Source of the DNA: Chrysemys picta bellii
Lineage: Eukaryota; Chordata; Testudines; Emydidae
Assembly (NCBI RefSeq): GCF_011386835.1
Contig: NC_088800.1
Span: 11,742,572 to 11,806,571, forward strand
Direction of reading: 5' to 3'
Length of the DNA stretch: 64,000 bases
Shown: positions 56,810 to 64,000 of the stretch, piece by piece
How positions within the stretch are numbered: position 1 is the first letter of the stretch
How the letters are laid out: each line of letters starts with the position of its first letter
Made by a program: the position numbers and the translations under genes
The notes under the pieces: model-generated
The model's database searches: none
Told to the model about the DNA's origin: nothing
What the model saw: the letters and a program-made list of their open reading frames with translations, nothing else

Positions 56810-56970
56810 GTCATGGGAGCCAGATAGATAGGACTAGTGACTTGAAGGGGCTTTGGATCACATTCTTAGAGTCCATGCTAAAATGATAGCTGTGCGCCCT
56901 AAATCTTGCAGCATCGGTTGCTGGTGGGTGTTACCCAAGATTAACTTTCTAGGGAAAGGTTTATTATTTC
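56810..56970. other. no supported feature
   Basis: No repeat or gene is recognised. Confidence 0.3.
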
Positions 56971-56974
56971 TAAC

Positions 56975-57196
56975 AATATTTTAAAGATCTTTCATTGTTC
57001 TTCGCAGTGTTGTTGTAGCCAGGTGTTGTGGTAGCAGTTCCAGGACATGAGAAAGACAAGGTGGGTGAGGTGATATTTTTGATTGGGCCAGCTGCTGTTG
57101 GTGGAAGAGACAAGTTTTCAAGCTTCATAGAGACAGAAGTTGGTCCAATCAAAGACATTACCTCACCCACCTTGTCTCTCTCTAATATTTTAAAGA
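56975..57196 (-). mobile_element. second snap-back Penelope-like insertion, 13-bp TSD
   Basis: AATATTTTAAAGA flanks it at 56975-56987 and 57184-57196 (13/13). The left end (GCAGTGTTGTTGTAGCC) is an unpaired terminus. GACAAGGTGGGTGAGGTGAT (57049-57091 arm) pairs with ATTACCTCACCCACCTTGTC (57140-57182 arm). Same plan as 17728 but opposite orientation and a different subfamily. Terminal words CGGCTACAA / CGGCTAC-type link the two. No coding frame. Confidence 0.75.
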
Positions 57197-57199
57197 GAC

Positions 57200-57590
57200 A
57201 CTCTCCAGGTAAGTGTTTAGCCTCCAAATGTAGACCTTGCAACGTTTGTGTAAAGACTTTCCCAGAGCCAACATGAGCTGTTTGCACGCTTTTGGATGTC
57301 AGTGAAAAATTGCGGGAGTTTGTGCCTTGTAGGGGACGGTAGGGAAAGGACTGTGAAGCTGAACACCAACTTTGAGCTAGAGAGTTCATGAGAACCAGAA
57401 AGTAAACTGAGTGATAATGAAGTGAAGCTAACCAGCCTGTTTTTAGTGGCCAAGCTGTGCGATGTGCCTAGGGCAAACAAAGAGCAAATGTTGTGTAAAG
57501 TAAACCCAATAGGTAAAATCTGTTCATTATTAATAATTTCAGGTTTAATTAGTTATACTCTCCCTATTAATAATCTCAGGTTTGATTAGT
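57200..57590. other. no gene; tandem words TAATAATCTCAGGTTTGATTAG
   Basis: TTATTAATAATTTCAGGTTT... at 57528 and CTATTAATAATCTCAGGTTT... at 57563 are near-identical neighbours, each followed by AATTAGTTAT / GATTAGTTAT: a tandem duplication of about 38 bp (57524-57598). Confidence 0.5.
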
Positions 57591-57599
57591 TATGCTCTC

Positions 57600-57715
57600 C
57601 ATTTGGAAAGGTATTTAAGCAGCTGAGTAAGCCCATTAACTTCAGTGGCACTACACAGATGCTTAAAATTAGGCATGTGCTTAAGTACCTTGAGGAATTG
57701 ATACCCTAAACTGAT
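57600..57715. repeat. old palindromic repeat (GGTATTTAAGCA ends)
   Basis: AAGGTATTTAAGCAGCTGAG pairs loosely with TGTGCTTAAGTACCTTGAGG around CCATTAACTTCAGTGGCAC. Same general class as 10700 and 42541. Confidence 0.45.
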
Positions 57716-57865
57716 AAGGAAAACCTTTATATTATCTATCTATCTTCTTAGGTATTAATTTTGTAAACACTTAGGCACCTGCCTAACTTTACTCACTCAA
57801 GTACTTCCACTGATGCCTTGGCCAAGTAGAAATGTTACATTGATGCCTGATGGTTTGCAAGATTG

Positions 57866-57867
57866 GA

Positions 57868-57927
<60 letters not shown>

Positions 57928-57928
57928 A
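57866..57928. repeat. (GAAA)n microsatellite
   Basis: About 15 uninterrupted GAAA units. Confidence 0.98.
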
Positions 57929-57929
57929 G

Positions 57930-58600
57930 CTATAGCAGAAAGGTTGAATGAAAAATGTGTAGTTGACATCATCTGAGTTACCCTGGGGACATCTTCAAAA
58001 GCAAGGCAGAGCTATGCTCGTTACATACATCTCCTAAGGGCAAGATTCAAAATAATTTTTAGTTGAAAACCTCAGCTCCCACCGACTGTATATGAACGGC
58101 AAATGTGTCATATGGCTGAAGCTGTTAGGATGATATATGCTTTAAAAGGTCAACTCCAGCGCTATTGTAATACTTGGCCATGGCTTTCATTTTCCTAATT
58201 TGCTGACACAGAGCAACGTCCGGCTGTGTGCTGTGTGTTCGGATACTAAGCAATCTCAGAGTTACAAATTTTCTCTGAATGTCTGCGTTGACCTTTGAGG
58301 CTTTCAATAAAAAATATAATTTAAAGAAGGGGGAAAAATTGTTAACATGGAAACGGAATTACAGGAACATGACCAAATTCATTCCCTTGACTTGGACTCT
58401 GCTGATGTTTGATGTCAGCTATATAATTATACATCATGTCTTGAGTGAAAAAACAATATTGCCCTCCATCGCTACAAGCAGCCCACATACAGATGGCTTA
58501 TTAACTGAAAAGGAATGGACTGTGTCCGAGTGTTTCAGAATATGCACAATGCCTAGCGGCACTAATTATCTGAAGGATCTCTCTTTGTCTGACCCACCCA
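57930..58600. other. no supported feature
   Basis: The 111-codon frame at 58279-58614 has no recognisable domain and runs into a palindromic repeat. Confidence 0.35.
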
Positions 58601-58606
58601 CCCACC

Positions 58607-58764
58607 GGGCCTGATTCTTATTTACACTAAGGCTGCTTTACATCACTCTGGCACTGTAAAGGGACCTTACAGTGGGTGCAAATGATATTTACATCCCCTC
58701 TAAAGCCCCTTTACATTGCCAGAGGGGGGTAAAGCAGCCAAAGTGGAAATGAGAATTTGGCCCC
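58607..58764. repeat. old palindromic repeat (GGCCTGATTCTTATTT ends)
   Basis: GGGCCTGATTCTTATTTACA, CTAAGGCTGCTTTACATCAC mirrors GGTAAAGCAGCCAAAGTGGA, AATGAGAATTTGGCCC. Length 158 bp, no TSD seen. Confidence 0.65.
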
Positions 58765-58815
58765 CACTATTTGAGCCAGAGAGTAAAAAGGTCTTGTGTA
58801 GAGTTATAGGAATTG

Positions 58816-58823
58816 CCCTAATG
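58816..58823. repeat. left 8-bp TSD of the rearranged family P copy
   Basis: CCCTAATG, identical in direct orientation to 59293-59300. It marks the original left insertion point. Confidence 0.85.
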
Positions 58824-58891
58824 CAGGGGTCGGTAACCTTTGGCATGCGGCTCACCAGGGAGAGCACCCTGCTCATGCCACACTGCTCATG
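58824..58891 (+). mobile_element. displaced left end of family P type B
   Basis: CAGGGGTCGGTAACCTTTGG through CTCACCAGGGAGAGCACCCTG (to 58871) is the family P type B left terminus. It is followed by 20 bp of filler containing the second copy of GCTCATGCC (58871 and 58883). This is the remnant of the original left end. Confidence 0.85.
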
Positions 58892-59359
58892 CCTGGGACT
58901 GGTCTCTGTTGGAGAAAAACTGCTGGGCTAGAAGGATCCCTGGTTTGATCCATTAGGGCAGGGGTTGGCAATTTTTGGCAGGCGGCTCACCAGGTAAGCA
59001 CCCTGGCAGGCCGGGCTAGTTTGTTTACCTGCCGCGTCCGCAGGTTCGGCCGATCGCGGCTCCCACTGGCTGCGGTTCACCGCTCCAGGCCAATGGGGGC
59101 GGTGGGAAGGGGCACGGGCCGAGGGGTATGCTGGCCGCCGCTTCCCGCCGCCCCCATTGGCTTGGAACAGCGAACCGTGACCAGTGGGAGCTGCGATTGG
59201 CCGAACCTGCGGACGTGGCAGGTAAACAAACTAGCCCGGCCTGCCAGGGTGCTTACCCTGGTGAGCCGCCTGCCAAAAATTGCCAACCCCTGCCCTAATG
59301 GATTAAACCAGGGATCCTTCTAGCCCAGCAGTTTTTCTCCAACAGAGACCAGTCCCAGG
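58892..59359. repeat. 468-bp near-perfect palindrome extending into host DNA
   Basis: 58892-58958 is the inverted copy of 59293-59359 (66 of 67 match), on top of the transposon's own arms. The centre, 59125.5, coincides with the centre of the 334-bp element. The flanks adjoining the element are therefore inverted, not direct. Confidence 0.92.
58959..59292 (+). mobile_element. family P hAT, type B, intact in outline
   Basis: 334 bp from CAGGGGTTGGCAATTTTTGG to CCAAAAATTGCCAACCCCTG. The two ends share the private change TTTTT for CCTTT, so one end was copied from the other. The right TSD CCCTAATG pairs with 58816-58823, 135 bp left of this left end. Confidence 0.93.
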
Positions 59360-59364
59360 TGCTT

Positions 59365-59525
59365 CAAAGAGCTCTGAGTTCTATACATGAAAAGTACTAG
59401 AATGAGCTAGGTATTTCTATTATTATAAACTGCAAGAAATCCCGAGGTGGACAATTCTGGACCTGGGGAAATTTCTTCCCAGCCTGTGTCAGTTAGTGGT
59501 TGTTTCTGGCCTGAAGCATGAGGTT
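59365..59525 (-). repeat. possible CR1 3'-UTR fragment
   Basis: GGACCTGGGGAAATTTCTTC, CCAGCCTG and CTGAAGCATGAGGTTTTATA resemble the CR1 3'-UTR family at 35909-36665. The match is weak. Confidence 0.4.
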
Positions 59526-59529
59526 TTAT

Positions 59530-60355
59530 AGTTCTCTGAATGTATTGCAATCTAGAGAATACATTCTGAGCTGTGCAGGTGAGAAGATACCAGGCTGCTG
59601 GCCCTCACCATGGTGGTGACAAAGGAAAGGCCCAGTTTGGCAGTCAGATGAAGAGGCAGGAGTAGAAGTATGAAGGGATTTTGCAGAGAGGGAGCCAGGG
59701 ATGTTATTTCTAGGGGAAGGAGCTGAGGTGATAATGGGTTTCACGCAGTGGGAGGTGGAAGTATGTTTTTGCATGGGAGGAAGCCAGGGTGAGTTCGATT
59801 TTTGGGAAGAGTCAGCCTGCATAAACTGGGCTTCACAGATAGAACTCAGATATGGTGTCAAGGGGAGAGAGCCAGGAACATGTGGAGTTCCTTGGGGAAG
59901 GGAGAAGGTGTGACTGTTTGCAGGGCCACACTGATTTCCATGGCAACAGAATGGGAAAGGAGGAGGCACAGCATGTTTGAGGTCCTGGGGAAGGAGATGG
60001 GAAGAGGGATGGGTTCTTATCCAAACTAAAATAACCCTTAATTTTCAGGCTATCAGTTTGGCATGAACAGAAGGTAGGAAGCCATGCTTAAGTAGCTGTT
60101 TAATAAAAGGCTAATACATGGTGATAGAGAAGCAAGCATTTCTATGCCCCAGCCTGCCATGGTTTAAAACAACCTTATTTCCCATCTCCTTAGACCCTGA
60201 CAGAGGTGCAGGCATTCCTCCCTTCCCAGGGCTAGAAACACAGGGAACATAACCCCACCAATAGATTACAAAAGTTCCTCCAAAATAATTACTTTCTGGA
60301 GCAAAACATGTGGCAATATTGCTGGCCTGCACAAACTGGCTGGCTGCATGAAAGC
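59530..60355. other. G/A-rich single-copy-looking DNA
   Basis: Overlapping frames up to 147 codons on the minus strand (59526-59969) have no recognisable domain. No repeat is recognised. Confidence 0.35.
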
Positions 60356-60359
60356 GATG

Positions 60360-60446
60360 GGCCAGATGCTCAGGTGGTGCATAATTAGTATTGCTCCATT
60401 GAAATCAGTGGAGCTGGGCCGTTTTACTTCAGCAGCTGATCTGGCC
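60360..60446. repeat. family Q palindromic repeat, copy 6
   Basis: GGCCAGATGCTCAGGTGGTG and CTTCAGCAGCTGATCTGGCC flank GCTCCATTGAAATCAGTGGAG. Confidence 0.65.
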
Positions 60447-60449
60447 TGT

Positions 60450-61585
60450 GAAGCTCTCAGAGATCTGAACTGGCCTCTGAGTGACACCCTGGTGAAACCC
60501 TGTTTTTAAAGGCTAAGAAGGTGGCTTTTGCAGCACCAGGTGTCATAGCACGTACTGATTTTTATGGCCCTGTGGTAGTTAATTTATAAAGGTCAAGATT
60601 TGCATGTTTATTTTGACTGGTGCCCTGCCCAATACAAAGACACAGATATATTAATAGTGCACAAATTAAATGCAGGGCTCGTTCTAGGAAACTGTACAGG
60701 GCTTCTTTCTATTTCATCCAGAAAATGACATTTCATTACAAGAAAAGGCCAAAGCGAATGTCCCAGTACAGAACATCTGGTTGGCTAACACAATGGAACA
60801 TAGCACCTGTGAACATGCTGAGTGCTTGTTTTGTAACTAGTTGTCCATTATCCACATAAAAATATGTTTTTAGGCTGTTACAGCATACGCCTTGCCAGGG
60901 GAGTCTGGTGTGATAACGCAGCCTGTTTGTCTTGGAATGGTCCCATCCTCAGACGTGCACTGCTGAGCCGGGACATCAGTTTTGCGGAATTTTTTGGGGT
61001 GTTTTTTTTTTCTTTTGATTTTTTTGTCTTTTCCACTCATACTTTCTATTGCACGTCTAATGGGACTGGACTCTGAGCCCATCAGCGTAGTTAAGAACAA
61101 GAAAGGGTGGATGGCAGCAAGTTCTATGGCCTGTAATTTACCATCCAGGGGAGACAGGACTGTAAACAAATTAATAAAAGCAGAAAATTATGAAATCTTG
61201 GCACTGGCTCCAGAGCAAAGTTGCTCGTTTTGAGGCTCTTGTAACCCTTCAAACTAGCTCAGTGGTTGTCCCAGAACCTTCCTTTAGAAGGGAAGGAAAC
61301 ACCCATTAACAGAGGATCTCCTGGATCCCAGACAACTAAAGGTCTTGCAGGGGAAAAGGGAGTGCAAAGGAAATAAGGCTGAGGAAAGCAAAGTCCTTTT
61401 AAAAAAGCATTACCGATAGGTGTGTGCAGCATTATAGCTCACAGTTTGTGGTATACAGGCAGGCTCTTTTCTCTGTTGCTTTGTAATTATCCAGCAGCAT
61501 AAAGGGGCTGTAAAGCTGACCGATTTGACCACTGGTTTCCCCCAAGTGGTACAGAGTTGGCAAAATAGCCCTTCACTCTTCATCC
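60450..61585. other. no supported feature
   Basis: A T-rich run lies near 60990-61030. No repeat or gene is recognised. Confidence 0.4.
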
Positions 61586-61593
61586 TTTTATAG

Positions 61594-61807
61594 CAGTGTT
61601 TCCCAAACTTGGGACGCCGCTTGTGCAGGGAAAGCCCCTGGCGGGCAGGGCCGGTTTGTTTACCTGCCGCGTCCGTAGGTTCAGCTGATCGAGGCTCCCA
61701 CTGGCTGTGGTTCGCCGCTCCAGGCCAATGGGAGCTGCAGGAAGTGGCGTGGGCCGAGGGATGAGGCTTTCCCTGCACAAGCAGCCGAACAAGTTTGGGA
61801 ACCACTG
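61594..61807 (+). mobile_element. family P hAT, type A, internally deleted, perfect TSD
   Basis: 214 bp from CAGTGTTTCCCAAACTTGGG to CAAGTTTGGGAACCACTG. TSD TTTTATAG at 61586-61593 and 61808-61815 (8/8). About 120 bp is missing between the loop (GGGCCGAGGGATGAG) and GGCTTTCCCTGC, i.e. most of the right arm. The short GAG word at the junction occurs on both sides in intact copies. Confidence 0.95.
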
Positions 61808-61819
61808 TTTTATAGGATG

Positions 61820-62235
61820 GGCTGTGGGGGTATGGCTGGACCGCTGCTGCTTCATTCCTATTATTCTCAGCTGCTGGAACAGCCCCGGGCGGGCCTCAGC
61901 AACCAAGTCTAAGTTATGAAGCCCTGCTTGATTTTTCCTGCATTCTGAGGTGCTTTTTCTCGAGTGGCAAAATGGCCTTTTTTAAAGAAGAAAAAAAGAA
62001 CCCCTCCATTCTTTAGGAAATGACATGGTTTTTGTAACGAGATCAGAGAAAACAATGAGGCACAATGCAAACCGAGTCTCTCTAAAGTTTTGTTGCCAGG
62101 CTGATAGACCAAGGATGTGCATTAGAGCCTTTAAAAAAGAAAAATAAATGGTAGAAGTTATTGGTATTTTCCAGCACTGGTCACCGCACTCTGCACAGTA
62201 ACTTTTTGTTATAAAGAACATTTTAATGGGGGGGA
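61820..62235. other. no supported feature
   Basis: No repeat or gene is recognised. Confidence 0.3.
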
Positions 62236-62244
62236 AGGGGGGGT

Positions 62245-62345
62245 AAACGCCTCTGGGTTTACTTCCTGGCTCAACCACTCACTTGCTGTGTGGCCATGGG
62301 CAAAGTCTGTTGACCTCTTTGTATCTTAATAAGTCAACCCAGCTG
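62245..62345 (+). repeat. MIR-type SINE fragment
   Basis: CTGGCTCAACCACTCACTTG, CTGTGTGGCCATGGGCAAAG, TGACCTCTTTGTATCTTAAT follow the MIR core order. Confidence 0.55.
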
Positions 62346-62349
62346 GAAA

Positions 62350-63060
62350 ATTGGGTGCGAAGCAGGAACCACACTGGAAACCAGATGCTGCATCTGAGCA
62401 GAGGTTTTTCTTGGTAAATAAATTACATGCACACACAAAAAATGGGACGGTCCTCTTAAGATACACAGCGAGCAACCTCCGGCTGAGATAAGCTTAACAC
62501 AGATCTCGGCTGAGGCTCATGTCCTATAGAGCTACTGTCTGTTGACAACAAGAATTCAGGTTAAAAATTCAGCTGTGATAATATGCAGGACCCTTTCCCC
62601 CCACACATACACACCCACATACACACACACACACACACACAAGATACACACACAGCAAGTCTGATCACTAAATCTCTCAGCTGGAAGTCTCTCTTGCAGA
62701 TTTCACAGCAATGAGTTCATTCAGTCTGATAAGTCACGTCAGGGAAAGAGGTCTGAAGTAGAATGGTTGGACACTGGATCTGTGCAGAAGACCCTGATTT
62801 GATTATCCACAGAGTATCATGGCACAGGAGATATCAAGCAATTCCTTTCGCAATCAGACAGCGTATTGCAAAGACACTGCCCAGAAGCAAATCAGAAGGA
62901 CTAGATGACTCATTTATGGGATGTGAAAAGCATTTGATTCTGCAGCTCTCTAGTTTACCAGTAACCTTCTCCCCCACCCCAAAAATAAATACCTATATTC
63001 AAAGCCTGTTGCTCATGGTTGAAGGATCTCTAACTAACGCAGAGTCTCTGCCCATTCAAC
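62350..63060. other. no gene; CA microsatellite at 62604-62653
   Basis: An interrupted CA/TA repeat (longest run about 62619-62641). No other feature. The 114-codon frame at 62763-63107 has no domain. Confidence 0.45.
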
Positions 63061-63064
63061 TTGT

Positions 63065-63169
63065 GCCAGATTCTTCTCTGAGTTGCACCAGGGTGAAAAT
63101 GGAATAACACCGTTGACTTCAGTAGAGTTACTGTGTTCACTCTGGTGAAACTCAGTTGAGAATCTGGCC
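63065..63169. repeat. family Q-like palindromic repeat, copy 7
   Basis: GCCAGATTCTTCTCTGAGTT, GCACCAGGGTG pairs with CACTCTGGTGAAACTCAGTT, GAGAATCTGGC around CCGTTGACTTCAGTAGAGTT. Its arms differ from the other six (CACCAGGGTG in place of CAGCTGGTGT), so it may be a sister family. Confidence 0.6.
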
Positions 63170-63174
63170 TCTTT

Positions 63175-63709
63175 GGTTCTCTCGTGTCTGTTTTTTCTGC
63201 TGCCATCCTGCACATTAACTAGAGCTGCGTGGTTTATTCATAGTAATGCTTTACATAACTATTTCAAACTCACGGTTGTGCACAAACTCTTCATTTTCAC
63301 TATGTCCATTTCCTCGTTATTTATAATTTTTAGTGTGTGATTGGTCACCTGCGTCCCATGGCATTGTTTCTGATTCCTGATTGGATGACAGACTTGTGTT
63401 CACTTGCCCATTTGGAAATCTCTTGCATAGTCCTTCTCAAGTTAACGGTGACATTTCCAATGTCAACTTTCACCTGAATTTAGATTTAAACTAGGATTTG
63501 CAAAAACCTCTACTTTCCACAATGGTTCTCGCAAACCAATATCACTCCTATGAATGTTCCCAGAAAAGGAATAAGAACAAAGAATATTCCTGGTTTTTAT
63601 TCCAATTAATATTTGCCAATATCTTTTTTGCATTCTACTTGTATTAACCTGTAGGATCAGCATCATCCTCACACATATTAGGTTATACATAGTAGGTGAT
63701 TCTTCCCCG

Positions 63710-63740
<31 letters not shown>

Positions 63741-63905
63741 ATATGCACACAAAACCCTGTAATATTTTAATGCACATAGTGTTCCAAGCAGCATGTTCCA
63801 TCAGGTTATGATATTCAGGCCTTAGTTGTAGCCCTACATGGTAATAATCCCTTCAAGGTGAGGAAACTCTGTGAGGTCCTCCTAACGGAGTTTCTTCTGA
63901 ATTCT
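63175..63905. other. no gene; (TC)n at 63710-63736
   Basis: A pure CT run of about 27 nt at 63710-63736. No other feature is recognised. Confidence 0.5.
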
Positions 63906-63912
63906 TCCACTA

Positions 63913-64000
63913 AGGGTATGTCTACACTACCCACCGAACCAGCGGGTAGTGATCGATCTATCGGGGATTGATTTATCGCGTCTCGTCTAGATGCGATAAA
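63913..64000. mobile_element. left end of a palindromic DNA transposon, cut by window edge
   Basis: AGGGTATGTCTACACTAC is a typical terminus (compare 8117 and 41628). It is followed by CGGGTAGTGATCGATCTATC and GATTTATCGCG...CGCGATAAA-like arms (GATTTATCGCGTCTCGTCTA then GATGCGATAAA begins a hairpin). The rest lies outside the window. Confidence 0.7.

Noticed and set aside
59526..59969. 147-codon minus frame
   Set aside because: Serine/proline-rich without a domain, in purine-rich DNA, with overlapping frames opposite.

Overview
This is vertebrate nuclear DNA, most likely from a turtle (Testudines, probably a cryptodire). The evidence is the repeat content: tRNA-derived SINEs whose 3' tails match CR1-type LINE ends, 5'-truncated CR1 LINEs, MIR-type core-SINEs, Penelope-like retroelement ends, and many short non-autonomous hAT-type DNA transposons. 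I found no protein-coding gene, exon, tRNA or rRNA gene that I can support. Open frames are short and mostly fall in repeats. The only frame with a recognisable protein is the truncated reverse-transcriptase C-terminus of a CR1 LINE at 33568-34013 (minus). The window is best read as intergenic or intronic DNA.

The dominant feature is one family of self-complementary hAT-type elements, called family P here. An intact copy is about 333 bp and nearly all of it is two mirror-image arms, with a loop of about 14-20 bp as the only directional part. I count 14 copies in 64 kb: 15133, 16158, 21229 (half), 23728, 28269, 35343 (interrupted), 36274, 41881, 44921, 47461 (half), 49420, 55860 (interrupted), 58959 and 61594 (deleted). 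Many have 8-bp target-site duplications (TSDs) matching at 6-8 of 8 positions. The family has two kinds of ends on one shared core: type A (CAGTGTTTCCCAAACTT...) and type B (CAGGGGTCGGCAACCTTTGG...).

Layout: 0-8 kb is mostly single-copy DNA with a CA microsatellite, a short hairpin at 3.2 kb and an unidentified GC-richer block at 4.0-5.2 kb. 8.0-10 kb has a palindromic MITE between two copies of a diverged repeat, then a Penelope-like 3' end. 13-18 kb has a 123-bp hAT element, two family P copies, a SINE and a snap-back Penelope-like insertion. 21-29 kb has more family P, a 311-bp hAT element and MIR copies. 33-38 kb is a dense nest: CR1 in MIR, hAT in hAT, hAT in CR1, a SINE and a 670-bp solo LTR. 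41-50 kb has family P copies inside older repeats. 50-55.7 kb is comparatively repeat-poor and AT-rich. 55.7-59.5 kb holds a three-level nest (GC-rich hAT in family P in MIR), a second snap-back Penelope-like insertion, a GAAA microsatellite and a 468-bp palindrome. The window ends inside the start of another palindromic DNA transposon.

The most notable observation is at 58816-59359. The inverted repeat of a family P copy runs past the transposon end into 67 bp of flanking host DNA. The direct 8-bp TSD instead pairs with a second, displaced left end 135 bp upstream. This looks like a strand-switch (snap-back) replication event seeded by the transposon hairpin. Other signs of hairpin-driven rearrangement are two half-copies broken near the hairpin tip, a copy with an inverted loop, and three Penelope-like insertions with inverted 5' portions.
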